A stretch of DNA of 64,000 nt from Mucilaginibacter gossypiicola (GCF_900110105.1 NZ_FOCL01000005.1:372001-436000); one strand, 5' to 3'; numbered from the stretch's first letter, positions 1-9,510 are shown. Notes: generated by a model not told the origin, from the letters alone. Made by a program: numbers and translations.

Positions 1-363
1 GTCAACGATGTAACCTCGGCTGTTAGCATGGCCCGTTCCAACCCGGTACTGCTGTTGTTCGCTGAACAAGGTGCCCGCGATTTTGAAACAAGGGCCACAA
101 TGCTCGCAGCCGACGTCAGCGCATTTGTCTTAAAGCCGGGTGCCGGTAACCTGATGGATTCAGGCGAACGCGGCAGGTTGTTGAACCGGGTCGCGGACGA
201 TATGCGGATCCTGCGGGGTATCGCTTTTGGCATGAACCGCGCGATTTACTGGGCAAAAATGAACGGCATATTTCGGTCCCTTAATCCCTGGGCGGAATGG
301 CAGAACCAGGATACGCGCATCGCTAATGAAGTGCTGAACAACGCCAAATACCTGAAGAAATGA
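1..363 (+). CDS. Secreted T4SS-associated protein, 3' part (paralogue 1 of 3)
   Basis: The frame is open from base 1, so the N-terminus lies outside the window; an internal ATG at 28 is probably not the start. The visible part matches the C-terminal half of the protein two genes downstream (shared DVS-FVLK, L-GIAFG/LAFG, NPW/NPF and a closing NAKYLK). Its stop overlaps the next start as ATGA, so translation is probably coupled. The position just before the TraJ/VirB6 gene is the VirB5 slot of type IV secretion operons, so a periplasmic or pilus-tip role is possible. Function is inferred from position only. Confidence 0.7.
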   Translation, partial: VNDVTSAVSMARSNPVLLLFAEQGARDFETRATMLAADVSAFVLKPGAGNLMDSGERGRLLNRVADDMRILRGIAFGMNRAIYWAKMNGIFRSLNPWAEWQNQDTRIANEVLNNAKYLKK

Positions 364-1040
364 GAAGATTAACGTTAATTTTAGTTTGTTGGATATTCTT
401 GTTGCTTTCATCGGGAAACGCTGTTTTTGCCCAGCACAAGGTTTTGAATATTCCCGCGATCCATCAGCTTGTTGAAGAATCCAAATCTGAAAACAAACGG
501 CAGACCGAAGCCAGGAACAGGCAGGCGGCCGCGCTGGCAAATGAGCAGGCAAACCTGACGCTCCTTGCGAAACTGAAAGTCACCTATCGGAACCTGCAGG
601 ACCGGTATAATGCACTCGGTACCGCGATCAATGCAGCCCAGATCGGTTTATACGCGACACCGATGGTACAGCGGATCATCAGCAACCAAGCACAAATTGT
701 CAGTTACGTCGAGAAGAACCCTGCATTGATCGCGATCGGATATGGTGCGGCTTTGAATTTTTCAGAAAAGGCCAAAGACCTGCTCGGTTATGTATCTGGA
801 TTGACATTATCTATTGGGGATGTTAACCAGATGAAAGCATCGGACCGTAAACTGCTCTTCGACTACGCCCTCTCGGAACTCAGCGCTATCCAGGACCAGT
901 CGGGGAATATGCTGGCCATGATGCAGTATTCACGTCTGTCGGACCTCCTGAAAGCCACTAATCCCTTCCAAAGTTTTATTGATGCCGATCAGGACCTGGC
1001 TAAAGACATCCTGCGAAATGCTAAATACCTCAAACCATGA
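360..1040 (+). CDS. Secreted T4SS-associated protein (paralogue 2 of 3)
   Basis: The 226-aa protein has a clear signal peptide (about residues 1-24, ending VFA-QH), an alpha-helical, Gln/Asn-rich middle that could form a coiled coil (about 35-85), and the family ending LRNAKYLKP. It is the most diverged of three tandem copies. Start and stop overlap the neighbours by 4 bp, so it is in one operon with them and with TraJ. By position (VirB5 slot) it should work in the periplasm with the conjugation channel. No catalytic motif is visible; the name of the family is not known to me. Confidence 0.75.
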   Translation: MRRLTLILVCWIFLLLSSGNAVFAQHKVLNIPAIHQLVEESKSENKRQTEARNRQAAALANEQANLTLLAKLKVTYRNLQDRYNALGTAINAAQIGLYATPMVQRIISNQAQIVSYVEKNPALIAIGYGAALNFSEKAKDLLGYVSGLTLSIGDVNQMKASDRKLLFDYALSELSAIQDQSGNMLAMMQYSRLSDLLKATNPFQSFIDADQDLAKDILRNAKYLKP

Positions 1041-1702
1041 AAATGATTTTTATCGTTCTTTGGGCCTTTATACTGACTGAAGGCGCAAATGCTCAAAAAG
1101 CTGTCTTCGATTCGAAGCATTACCAGTCAGTAGTTGCTAACGCTGCTGTACGCAGCTCAGCCGAAACAACGCATCAGCAATACCTGGCGAAGATCAATAC
1201 CGATATTGACAACCTGAATACCAATGCCGGATCGGTCGTCCTTGCACAGGATATGATCTACCGTTCACTCTCCAATGTGAACGCTGTGCTTAAGGATGGC
1301 CTCGAAGTCAAATACATGTTGTTTATCGTGAGCGATATCGGCTCCTATATCAGCCAGTCCCTGGTGTTGGTGAAGGCCGATCCTTTCCTGCTTGTGTTTG
1401 CGAATGGTATGACAGATGAAATGCGAAAGCGGGCAGCGGCACTGGTTTCTGATGTCTCCGGCTTTGTTCTGAAGGAGGGAGGAAATATGCTCGCGGATTA
1501 TAACGCGAGGGATGAGCTGTTACATAAGGTCATTACGCAATTGCAGATCATCGACGGGCTTGCCTTTGGCTGCTGGAAAGCCATGTTCTGGGCCAGGCAA
1601 AACGGTTTCCTTAAAAGTATTAACCCTTTCCGCGATTTTATCAATCATGACCGTGATTATGTCACGCAAATCATCAGAAACGCTAAATATTTAAAAGAAT
1701 GA
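1037..1702 (+). CDS. Secreted T4SS-associated protein (paralogue 3 of 3)
   Basis: The 221-aa protein has a signal peptide (about 1-19, ending ANA-QK), then a helical region rich in Asn/Asp, and a C-terminal part clearly alike to the first gene of the window, ending NAKYLKE. The ATGA overlaps on both sides show operon structure. Three consecutive copies suggest duplication and divergence of one structural subunit; the copies may form a hetero-oligomer in the envelope. This is inference from synteny with virB5-virB6; sequence alone does not prove it. Confidence 0.75.
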   Translation: MKMIFIVLWAFILTEGANAQKAVFDSKHYQSVVANAAVRSSAETTHQQYLAKINTDIDNLNTNAGSVVLAQDMIYRSLSNVNAVLKDGLEVKYMLFIVSDIGSYISQSLVLVKADPFLLVFANGMTDEMRKRAAALVSDVSGFVLKEGGNMLADYNARDELLHKVITQLQIIDGLAFGCWKAMFWARQNGFLKSINPFRDFINHDRDYVTQIIRNAKYLKE

Positions 1703-2478
1703 AAAGGTATACATTTTTATTATCCTTCCTTATTTTGTGTCTTACGACTGTTCGTGCACAGCAGAAAATTAATGATGAGGCACTGCGTTACCAGGAACAA
1801 CGGATGGTCTTTCAGCAATGGGACCAGAATAAGTTCAAACCTTCTTCCGGATTTTTAGGCCTCAACCCGTTTTATTGGCTGGTCTGGGGATTTCCTTATC
1901 CTAATTACCATAAGACAGACTTGCGCCCCTTGCGGGCGAACGGCCCCCAAACAGTGCGGCTTGCAGCGGTCGCTGCCATGCAGACGGCCGATAGCAAGTA
2001 TAAGATGGAATCCGATACTGTCCGGAATACCGCCATTTCCCAGATAGCATCTCAATCCGGCCTGTTAAGCGATGCCGATCCCCTGTGGCTGCTTTATTAT
2101 AAAAAACAATTTGACCCCGTTTTGAACTATTCGATGGCCTCTGTTCTGGCTGGGTTGACGGTTCCGGTACAGCAGAAGCTCATTTCCGAAGGCCTCTGCG
2201 ATTGGTACATCAACGAACTGGACCGCTTGAAAGAAAGGGTAAAGGGGGCTCACGATACTGATATGGACCGAGGGGCGAGGATCATGGCCTGGTATCGTTT
2301 ACTGCTGGAATATCGAAATGTGTCCGGTGTATGGGCGATCCGTACTGCCTCCGCTAAAGTGACCATGGATATGACGGCGCAGCAGCAGCAATTAAACAAT
2401 GGAAATGTCAGGGTTAGCAACTGGACACCGCAATCCGACATTGCAATAGCTCAAAAAGTATTACAACACATCCGATGA
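1699..2478 (+). CDS. Conjugation-operon exported protein of unknown function
   Basis: The 259-aa protein starts with a signal peptide (about 1-20, ending VRA-QQ). A hydrophobic, aromatic segment follows (about 50-66, FLGLNPFYWLVWGFPY) that could insert in a membrane. The rest looks helical and soluble. It overlaps its neighbours by 4 bp and lies directly before TraJ. Proteins of this size and position occur in Bacteroidota conjugative elements (possibly DUF5045-type, which I cannot confirm). Likely an envelope component of the transfer channel. Confidence 0.7.
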   Translation: MKRYTFLLSFLILCLTTVRAQQKINDEALRYQEQRMVFQQWDQNKFKPSSGFLGLNPFYWLVWGFPYPNYHKTDLRPLRANGPQTVRLAAVAAMQTADSKYKMESDTVRNTAISQIASQSGLLSDADPLWLLYYKKQFDPVLNYSMASVLAGLTVPVQQKLISEGLCDWYINELDRLKERVKGAHDTDMDRGARIMAWYRLLLEYRNVSGVWAIRTASAKVTMDMTAQQQQLNNGNVRVSNWTPQSDIAIAQKVLQHIR

Positions 2479-3632
2479 AAATGAAAATTCCTATTATTTT
2501 ATTACCCCTATTGTTTTGCGCAATAGCGGCATCCGCACAGTCCGCAGATGATGACCATACCAAAACGCTGGAGTTCCTTCAGGGTGACGGCGTATATGAA
2601 TCCGGTGTCATGGTTTTTTTGAAAGGCCTTAAAGAATCCATATGGACACATTTCGATCTTTTCATTACAGACGCCAAGGCCCTGGCGGCCATTTTTATGA
2701 TCATTTTTTTTGCCATCAAATCCTATGAAATGATGGTAGGGGACAAGCAGCTGGAGATCATGCCGCTCATGCGTCCCTTTGGGTTGGCCATGATCATCCT
2801 GTGGTGGGGCGTTTTCGTTAAGATGGTAGCCTTTCCGACCGATCTTGTCGCTAACCAAACGGAGGAAATGTTTAATAGCGAACAGCATATCGTTAACCAG
2901 CTTCGGGTCAAGCGTTCCACACTTATCCTGGCAGTCGCTAATTCGCTCTACACCTACCAGGCCCAGACCGAAGTGGCTGAGAAAGAAAGCGACACCTGGT
3001 ACGGGCAAGCCTGGGATTCCGTGACGAGCACGGTCAAACAGGGGATCAGCACTGTTGTAGCCCCTATACTGGAACTCAAGAACCGCCTTACCGTCGGCAT
3101 GCAATTGCTTTTCACGGAGCTTTTTGAACTGCTGGGGATCTGGATCCTGCGCATCGCAGTTTATGTTATTTTTATGCTTCAGATCATTTATTCCACCATC
3201 CTCATTATTCTTGGGCCTTTTGCCGTAGCGGCAAGTATCCTGCCGGCTTTCCGTGACAGTTTCAGTACCTGGGTGGCACGCTTTGTGTCCGTTAATTTAT
3301 ATTCCGGGATCGCCTATCTCATCATGTACCTGACCGGTCTGATGCAGGAATATGCACTGAGCTCCGAGATCAGCAAATACCAGGAACTGGTGGGGCAGGA
3401 TGGACTTGGACCGGATATGGCCAAAATTACGTTGTTTGCCGGGAACGGACTGATTTCCTTTGGTACCGTGATTATCGTTTTCCTGATCGGCGCGATCTGC
3501 ATGTTTACCGTACCCAGCATTTCTACCTGGATCATTTCCACCTCAGGGATCAGCTCTGCGGCTTCAACTTTTGGCAGAAGTTCCGGAACGGTGACCGCAG
3601 CCGCAAAGAAAGCGGTCGTCGCGGTCCTATAA
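2475..3632 (+). CDS. traJ: TraJ, VirB6/TrbL-like inner-membrane channel protein
   Basis: The 385-aa protein has a signal peptide (1-22), then several transmembrane helices (about 55-75, 97-117, 213-245, 265-290, 320-345) and an Ala/Ser/Gly-rich tail. This is the pattern of the TrbL/VirB6 family, the polytopic inner-membrane subunit through which DNA passes in type IV secretion. Length matches Bacteroidota TraJ. The ATG overlaps the stop of the upstream gene (ATGA). A hairpin with a T-run follows its stop, so expression of traK and beyond may be partly uncoupled. Confidence 0.88.
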   Translation: MKMKIPIILLPLLFCAIAASAQSADDDHTKTLEFLQGDGVYESGVMVFLKGLKESIWTHFDLFITDAKALAAIFMIIFFAIKSYEMMVGDKQLEIMPLMRPFGLAMIILWWGVFVKMVAFPTDLVANQTEEMFNSEQHIVNQLRVKRSTLILAVANSLYTYQAQTEVAEKESDTWYGQAWDSVTSTVKQGISTVVAPILELKNRLTVGMQLLFTELFELLGIWILRIAVYVIFMLQIIYSTILIILGPFAVAASILPAFRDSFSTWVARFVSVNLYSGIAYLIMYLTGLMQEYALSSEISKYQELVGQDGLGPDMAKITLFAGNGLISFGTVIIVFLIGAICMFTVPSISTWIISTSGISSAASTFGRSSGTVTAAAKKAVVAVL

Positions 3633-3661
3633 TTTTTTTATTAATTCTTTAATTGATTCAC

Positions 3662-3688
3662 GGCTCCTTTTGGGGCCTTTTTTATTTA
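3662..3688 (+). terminator. Rho-independent terminator-like hairpin between traJ and traK
   Basis: GGCTCC, a TTTT loop and GGGGCC form a 6-bp stem (one G-T pair) followed by a run of T. It lies inside the tra operon just before the traK start, so it may act as an attenuator rather than a full stop. Confidence 0.65.
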
Positions 3689-3693
3689 TAGTT

Positions 3694-4308
3694 ATGATCA
3701 TCAAGAATATTGAAGACAAGATCAGGCTGGCCGCCATTGTCGCCATAGGAAGTCTTTTGACAGCACTTATAATCGTCGCTGTCAATTGTTTCTATTCTTA
3801 CCGGCTGATAGCGGCATCCCAGCGGAACATTTACATCCTCGACAACAATGTGCCGATCCTGGCCAAACAGACAGACATGCAGATGAACCGTCCTGCCGAA
3901 TACCGGGCGGAAGTAGACGTGTTTCACTCGCTCTTCTTTTCATTGACGCCCGATGATAAATACATGGAGTACCAAATGAAAAAAGCCATGTACCTCATCG
4001 ATGAATCCGGCATGCAGCAATATAACGACCTGAAGGAAAAAGGGTTTTTCAATTCCATCCTGAGTTCCAGTTCCGTGCTTACGCTGCAAACAGATTCCAT
4101 AGTGCTGGACATGCAGAAGCGTTACTTTCGCTACTTTGGAAAACTGAAGATCGACCGCAGGAGTTCGACGGTCATCCGCTCGCTCATAACAGAGGGCTAC
4201 CTGAAAGACATACCCCGCAGCGACAATAATCCCCACGGGGTTATTATTACCAACTGGAAAACTTTAGAAAATAAAGACCTTGAAGATGTGGAAAAGAATA
4301 CATTCTAA
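3694..4308 (+). CDS. traK: TraK, VirB8-like conjugation protein
   Basis: The 204-aa protein begins at the ATG giving MIIKNIEDKIRLAAI; an upstream in-frame TTG lies inside the terminator hairpin and is unlikely. One N-terminal membrane helix (about 11-35) is followed by a periplasmic domain, the layout of TraK, the VirB8-like assembly factor of Bacteroidota type IV secretion. It lies between TraJ and the TraL-like gene, and its 3' end overlaps the next start by 23 bp. Expected role: inner-membrane scaffold linking VirB6, VirB9 and VirB10 homologues. Confidence 0.85.
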   Translation: MIIKNIEDKIRLAAIVAIGSLLTALIIVAVNCFYSYRLIAASQRNIYILDNNVPILAKQTDMQMNRPAEYRAEVDVFHSLFFSLTPDDKYMEYQMKKAMYLIDESGMQQYNDLKEKGFFNSILSSSSVLTLQTDSIVLDMQKRYFRYFGKLKIDRRSSTVIRSLITEGYLKDIPRSDNNPHGVIITNWKTLENKDLEDVEKNTF

Positions 4309-4699
4309 CCGCGATCCGAGGGATACGCTGTTGAGTGAGATCAAAAAAGAATTCAGCCGTTACTTTAATTTTTTTGGTATGGCATTCCGGCAGGGGGCCG
4401 AAAAGCACCCAAAAGTTTCATTTGCTATCATGATTGCCGCGATGTTTTTGTCCATGATCCTGTCTTTTACCTTGTTCAGGCAGCGCGAAAAACCTGGGCT
4501 TCCGGCCATTTCAAAAGTATTTGCGCCAGCAGCGGACGGTTTTGACCGGATCATCGACGCTAGCTCCGGTATCCGGGAAACCCTTGCCCTGAAACACCTG
4601 GTAGACAGCCTGGCCAACAAGAAGGTGTTGTCCGCGAAGGATAGCCAGGAATTAGAGCGCTCGCTCGACAGGCTGCGGGCGATCAGTAATCACCATTAA
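4286..4699 (+). CDS. traL: TraL-like small conjugation membrane protein
   Basis: The 137-aa protein starts at MWKRIHS inside the end of traK. It has a basic cytoplasmic N-terminus, one membrane helix (about 46-64, SFAIMIAAMFLSMILSFTL) and a helical, charged C-terminus with a possible coiled coil. Its position between traK and traM and its size fit the TraL slot of Bacteroidota elements. The sequence itself carries no diagnostic motif, so the assignment is mostly by synteny. Confidence 0.7.
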   Translation: MWKRIHSNRDPRDTLLSEIKKEFSRYFNFFGMAFRQGAEKHPKVSFAIMIAAMFLSMILSFTLFRQREKPGLPAISKVFAPAADGFDRIIDASSGIRETLALKHLVDSLANKKVLSAKDSQELERSLDRLRAISNHH

Positions 4700-4710
4700 C
4701 AATACACATC

Positions 4711-5850
4711 ATGAAAATAGATTTTAAACAGCCCAAATATGTGCTGCCGGCCATTGCCTTGCCTTTTTTGATCCTCTTTTACTACGCCTGGCAAAGCGGT
4801 TTTTCTAAAAAGGGACCCGAGCTGAAGCCCCAATCGGGATTAAACGCGACGGTGGCAAACGTATCGGCGGATGTGCGGAAAAAAAACCTGTCTGATAAAC
4901 TCGATGCCTACAGGAATACCTACAAGGATGCGGACGGCCTGACCGCCGTTAATGTCATCCCAAAGGAAACATCGGCCAACCCGACTTTCCATGACCATTA
5001 TTCCGGAAGCGAAAAGCGCACATTGGATTCCATTGAAAAAGCGATGAAAGCCAGATATGCGCCATTGCCTGTCGATAAGCAGGATATCGCTATAGCCCCG
5101 ACTATTGAGGAAATCGAGCGCCATCGAAGACAGGTTCCCACGAAGCAGCCGGTGCCGGAACCTGGCCCCATGGATATTTTCAAACAGCAGATGGCTTATA
5201 TCGACAGTGTGGGGAAAATGAATGACCCGGAATATAAGGCGCAGAAACTAAAACGGGATGCTGCAGAACAGCTGGCGAAGCAGAACGCTGCCATTCCGGC
5301 TCTGGTCGTCAGGAAGGATGAAAATGCCATTGGCAGTTTTAATACGGTCAGGCCCGGAGGGAACAACGGCTTCATCTCCGCGATAATCGATGAAAGCATA
5401 ACAGGGTACGCTGGCTCGCGCCTTCGCCTGAGGTTGCTGGAGGATATCCGCGCTGGCGATAACCTGGTGCCAAAAGGAACTTTTCTTTATGCCCAGATCA
5501 GCGGGTTCAGTGAACAAAGGGTGGGCATGGTCATCAGTTCTGTAGTTGCCGGCGGCAGGATACTGCCGGTAAGGCTGCAGGTTTATGACCTTGATGGCTT
5601 ACCTGGCCTGTACGTTCCTTCGTCTGCATTCCGCGATTTTACAAAAGATCTTGGCGGAAACTCTGTGCAGGGTGTTACCCTTGATGGTACCTCAGGGAGC
5701 CAGTTCATTATGAGTTCGGTCAGTAAAATGTTCCAGTCGACCTCATCAGCAATCGCCGAGCTGATCCGCAAAAACAAGGCGAAGCTCAAATACAATTCTT
5801 TTATCTATCTCATAGATAACGATTCCTTACAAACTGCCCAAAAGAATTAA
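4711..5850 (+). CDS. traM: TraM, VirB10-like conjugation protein
   Basis: The 379-aa protein has an N-terminal membrane anchor (about 12-30), a Pro/charged periplasmic linker (about 30-215) and a C-terminal VirB10/TrbI-type beta domain (about 222-372; GFISAIIDES, LPKGTFLYA-like and RILPV-L-VYDLDG). It matches conjugative transposon TraM in order and length. VirB10 homologues span the envelope and pass energy signals from cytoplasmic ATPases to the outer-membrane pore. A short gap separates it from traL and from traN. Confidence 0.9.
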   Translation: MKIDFKQPKYVLPAIALPFLILFYYAWQSGFSKKGPELKPQSGLNATVANVSADVRKKNLSDKLDAYRNTYKDADGLTAVNVIPKETSANPTFHDHYSGSEKRTLDSIEKAMKARYAPLPVDKQDIAIAPTIEEIERHRRQVPTKQPVPEPGPMDIFKQQMAYIDSVGKMNDPEYKAQKLKRDAAEQLAKQNAAIPALVVRKDENAIGSFNTVRPGGNNGFISAIIDESITGYAGSRLRLRLLEDIRAGDNLVPKGTFLYAQISGFSEQRVGMVISSVVAGGRILPVRLQVYDLDGLPGLYVPSSAFRDFTKDLGGNSVQGVTLDGTSGSQFIMSSVSKMFQSTSSAIAELIRKNKAKLKYNSFIYLIDNDSLQTAQKN

Positions 5851-5853
5851 TAT

Positions 5854-6648
5854 ATGAAAACGATCTTTTTATGGCTTTCATTCCTGGCAGCACCGGCACT
5901 TTATGCCCAGGAAAAACTGCCCCTGGTTTACCTCCCTCTTAATTTAACGCTCCATTTCATCTCACCGGAGCCCATTCAATATGTGGATATCTCCAGTAAA
6001 GGAATGGTCGGTGACCTCCCGTTGAAAAACGTCTTCAGGTTGAAAATGCGCGATTCGACAGTGATTTTTTCTGATGCGGTCATAACCATTATCGGCGAAA
6101 AATTTATTGCGCAATATCACATAGTTCCCGGTGGGGCAGGTGTTCCCACTGAAATAGAAATTGTGCCGGGTGATACCCACCCGCTCGATGTCGGCGGCAT
6201 TGGATTTTCGGAAAACCAGCTCAGGAAGCTGGCACTCGGAATCTATGCGTGCCGGGCGCGACACCCTGTGCAAAAGACCGCTGCTTTTGGGATCGAGGGC
6301 AAAGTAAATCAGGTTTTTACGGCAGGTGATTACCTGTTCCTCGATATTGGCTACCGGAACAATACCAATCTGAAATATGATCCCGAAGATTTTCAGTTCA
6401 AGGTCGAGGATAAAAAAGTGACCAAAGCCACCAACGTACAATCGGTGGAATTAGCACCTGTCTTCCGGTTGTTTGACATCGCCCCATTCTCGAAGAGCTA
6501 CCGGAACATATTTGTGTTCAAAAAACTCACTTTTCCCGGAAATAAAGTGCTTTCCGTAGAATTAAATGAGAAACAGCTTTCCGGCCGGGTTATCAGGATC
6601 AACCTGTCCTATAAGGACATCCTCGCTGCTGATACCATTCCAAACTAA
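5854..6648 (+). CDS. traN: TraN, VirB9-like conjugation protein
   Basis: The 264-aa protein has a signal peptide (about 1-18, ALYA-QE) and a beta-rich body with YVDISSKGMVGDLPLKNV early on, typical of conjugative transposon TraN proteins. TraN is the VirB9-like outer-membrane-complex partner of TraM. It lies 3 bp after the traM stop, which supports co-translation and a joint complex. No anomalies seen. Confidence 0.88.
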   Translation: MKTIFLWLSFLAAPALYAQEKLPLVYLPLNLTLHFISPEPIQYVDISSKGMVGDLPLKNVFRLKMRDSTVIFSDAVITIIGEKFIAQYHIVPGGAGVPTEIEIVPGDTHPLDVGGIGFSENQLRKLALGIYACRARHPVQKTAAFGIEGKVNQVFTAGDYLFLDIGYRNNTNLKYDPEDFQFKVEDKKVTKATNVQSVELAPVFRLFDIAPFSKSYRNIFVFKKLTFPGNKVLSVELNEKQLSGRVIRINLSYKDILAADTIPN

Positions 6649-6652
6649 GCTT

Positions 6653-6868
6653 ATGACCGATGTACTTGCCTATGCATATTTGAAGCTGGTACTGGAAGAG
6701 GAGTTTCCCGAAACCTACCTTCAGTTCAGGAACCATGGAACATTATATTATGAACTGACCAATGTCCTGGAACTGTGTGCCCCGCTGATGAAAGGGCTTG
6801 ACGAAAGTGACCGCTTTTTGAAATATGAAGTCATCTGTACGATTACCGATTACTTGGAGGAAGAATAA
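6653..6868 (+). CDS. Small acidic protein at the end of the tra operon
   Basis: The 71-aa product from ATG at 6653 is acidic (ending YLEEE), helical and without signal peptide or membrane segment. A longer version starting inside traN would be out of register with the ATG, so the short form is chosen. It follows traN by 4 bp and precedes a 160-bp gap before the coupling protein. Function unknown; a cytoplasmic accessory or regulator of transfer is possible. Confidence 0.6.
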   Translation: MTDVLAYAYLKLVLEEEFPETYLQFRNHGTLYYELTNVLELCAPLMKGLDESDRFLKYEVICTITDYLEEE

Positions 6869-7030
6869 GATGTTTCAATAATCCTCAAAGGAGCGCGCAA
6901 ATACCGTGATCGTTAGCACGGCGAACTGTTCTGTCTTCCCCGGACAAAATACTATCCAACCGGTTTACAGCGGCCGCAAGCGCTGAAAAGGGAGCACGGC
7001 TTCCAAAGTCAATCCTCAATCAATCATAGT

Positions 7031-9049
7031 ATGGAGGAAACCCACGATCAGCAGAAGCTGCACGGCTTCCTGCGATGCTGTATCTACCTTTCGGTTGCGC
7101 TGGATGCTGCCGTTTTTATCTATCCTGATGCCCCGTTCTGGGGCATTTTTATTTTACCCCTCCAAAGACTTGCAGGGATCATTGTTTACCACAAGCTCAT
7201 CTACAGTAAGCTGGCCACGTTTACCCTCATCTGCCTCGTCAGTATCGGGACGCTGGCAAAAAAGGAAAGAGAGCTTGATCCCAAAAAACATATCGTCTAC
7301 CCGCTGGCCCTCGGCCTGCTGCTATTCTTCGGCAGCATCGTTTATATGGGCCGCGCCTCGCCTTTCATCCTGCCTTATACTTCGGGCTTCAGTCTTCTCT
7401 ACATCATATGCTCATTCGCCGGGGCGCTGATGATCAGCCTGTCCATGGACAACATATCCAAAATGATCAGGACCGGGCTGGGCAAGGATAAATGGAACGT
7501 GGAGGCCGAAAGTTTTATGCAGCCGGTAAAAATAGTCGAGACGCCGTCTTCTGTCAACATTCCGATGCTGTTCTACCATGACAAGAGAGTTTGGCACGGT
7601 TGGATAAACCTAACAAATATTTTTAGGGGTACCATACTTATAGGTACACCTGGCTCCGGAAAATCCTTTGGAGTGGTAAATCCTTTCCTGCGCCAGCTGA
7701 TCGGCGATAAAAGCTTCGCCGTATGCCTGTATGATTTCAAGTTTCCCGACCTTGGCCAGATCGCCTACTACCATTACCTGCTGGCCAAACAGGCTGGGCG
7801 GATAAAGGGTTTTCGTTTTCACGTGATCAACCTGAACGATGTGGAAAAAAGCAGGCGCATCAACCCCTGGCGTGCAGATTATATCAGGTCGCTGGCGGAT
7901 GCCGCCGAAACAGCGGAAGCTCTCGTCGAGGCCCTGAAAAAGGGGGACAGTTCAGGTGGGAGCGATCAGTTCTTCACGCAATCGGCCATCAATTTTCTTG
8001 CCTGCTGTATCTATTTCATGAGTAAACATGATCAGGGCAAGTTCTCGAGTGTGCCGCATGTGCTCGCACTGTTGAACCGCAGCTATGACGAAATATTTAA
8101 CGCGCTGATCTCCGAGCCTGAACTTAAGTCAATGCTCTCACCATTCATGACGGCTTACAATGCGAAAGCATTCGACCAGCTGGAAGGACAGATCGGCACG
8201 CTGAAGATCTTTATCAGCCGCCTGGCAACAAAAGAAACATTTTGGGTTTTTTCAGGCGATGATTTTGACCTGAAGATCTCCTCGAAAGAAAACCCCGGCA
8301 TACTGGTGCTGGCCAACGATCCTAATACCCAGAATATAAACTCCGCCTGTTATTCCATCGTGATCAACAGGCTGACGAAACTGATCAATACCAAAGGAAA
8401 CCTGCCCTCCGCGCTCATTGTCGACGAAGTGCCTACCTTATTCGTACACAAGGTCGAAAATCTTATCGCGACAGCGAGGAGCAATAAGGTAGCCGTCCTT
8501 CTTGGCCTCCAGGAACTGCCGCAGTTCAGCCAGCAATACGGAAAGGACACAGCGGCGACCATAACGGCGGTCGTCGGCAATGTGCTTTCCGGTTCGGTAC
8601 GCAATAAGGAAACAATGGAATGGCTGGAACGTCTTTTCGGCAAATCCAAACAGGTCGGCGAAGGCCTTTCCATCGACCGCAACAAAACCTCTACATCCCT
8701 GAACGAAAAACTCGAGGAACTGATCCCGGCAGGCAAGATCGCTTCCCTGAAAACAGGTGAAATGGTCGGCATTATCGCTGATGATGCGCAGGAGGAATTT
8801 ACAGGCAAGTACAATACTTCCGCCGTTCACTGTCGTATCCACCTCGACATGAAAGCAATAGCGCGGGAGGAGAGCAATTATAAACCACTTCCATGTTACT
8901 ACGATTTTGGGGAGCATAAACAGGCTACGCTGACGCAGAACTTCTTCCGGATCAATCAGGAAGTACAGGAAATCGTCCTGAAATTCAAAGCACCCCCGGT
9001 GTCGCCGGCAGCGGTAGTTAAAGGAACCATGAGACCCAATGCAAAATAA
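7031..9049 (+). CDS. mobC: MobC/TraG-type type IV coupling protein (VirD4-like ATPase)
   Basis: The 672-aa protein has four N-terminal membrane helices (within about 12-140) and a VirD4-type ATPase domain with Walker A GTPGSGKS (205-212) and a Walker B-like ALIVDEVPTLF. It recruits the relaxase-DNA complex to the secretion channel and drives export. Length and membrane pattern match Bacteroidota MobC coupling proteins. The mobA/mobB relaxation genes that often precede it are absent in this window. Its stop overlaps the next start (TAATG). Confidence 0.88.
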   Translation: MEETHDQQKLHGFLRCCIYLSVALDAAVFIYPDAPFWGIFILPLQRLAGIIVYHKLIYSKLATFTLICLVSIGTLAKKERELDPKKHIVYPLALGLLLFFGSIVYMGRASPFILPYTSGFSLLYIICSFAGALMISLSMDNISKMIRTGLGKDKWNVEAESFMQPVKIVETPSSVNIPMLFYHDKRVWHGWINLTNIFRGTILIGTPGSGKSFGVVNPFLRQLIGDKSFAVCLYDFKFPDLGQIAYYHYLLAKQAGRIKGFRFHVINLNDVEKSRRINPWRADYIRSLADAAETAEALVEALKKGDSSGGSDQFFTQSAINFLACCIYFMSKHDQGKFSSVPHVLALLNRSYDEIFNALISEPELKSMLSPFMTAYNAKAFDQLEGQIGTLKIFISRLATKETFWVFSGDDFDLKISSKENPGILVLANDPNTQNINSACYSIVINRLTKLINTKGNLPSALIVDEVPTLFVHKVENLIATARSNKVAVLLGLQELPQFSQQYGKDTAATITAVVGNVLSGSVRNKETMEWLERLFGKSKQVGEGLSIDRNKTSTSLNEKLEELIPAGKIASLKTGEMVGIIADDAQEEFTGKYNTSAVHCRIHLDMKAIAREESNYKPLPCYYDFGEHKQATLTQNFFRINQEVQEIVLKFKAPPVSPAAVVKGTMRPNAK

Positions 9050-9459
9050 TGAACAATGACGAGCTGAACGGGCGCTATGTGCTGGTACATCCTGCCCTAT
9101 GGGACGATCCCGCGGAAAAAAATGGCGAGATCGGTATGATCACCGAAAATAACCTGGACGATGATATCATCAAACTGAGGTTTAACGACGAGAAACATGC
9201 CTTTTACGCTTCCAACGCGTTGCTGGTCTTCCAGCCGTCGGATAACCTTTACGAAACCCTCAAACAAAACGCCACGCTGCTGTCCGCGCAAAACTTCAAA
9301 GACTTAAAGAGCGTCGCCCTGCTCCTCGACTACGGCAGGCCGGAGCAGACAAAAGCCGCTATGGGGCTCGTTTTGCAAAATCCCGACCTGCTGGAAATGA
9401 GCATGGTGTCGCTCGAAGACAGCTTCGTATTGACCAACCGGAGGCAGATAGGCCGGTAA
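9049..9459 (+). CDS. Conserved-looking small protein (tandem paralogue a)
   Basis: The 136-aa protein shares its plan with the next gene: DEL/NEL-G-ALVHP/RP at the start, D-PAEKNGEIGMIT, then Y-TLKQNA and NFKDLK. No membrane segment or signal peptide is seen. The N-terminal 50 residues look like a small beta-barrel-type fold. It overlaps the coupling-protein stop by 1 base, so it is made from the same message. Function unknown. Confidence 0.65.
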   Translation: MNNDELNGRYVLVHPALWDDPAEKNGEIGMITENNLDDDIIKLRFNDEKHAFYASNALLVFQPSDNLYETLKQNATLLSAQNFKDLKSVALLLDYGRPEQTKAAMGLVLQNPDLLEMSMVSLEDSFVLTNRRQIGR

Positions 9460-9510
9460 CTGCTTTTTACTATCCGTAATTCTCATATCGCTAACCTTTA
9501 AAAAAATGCC

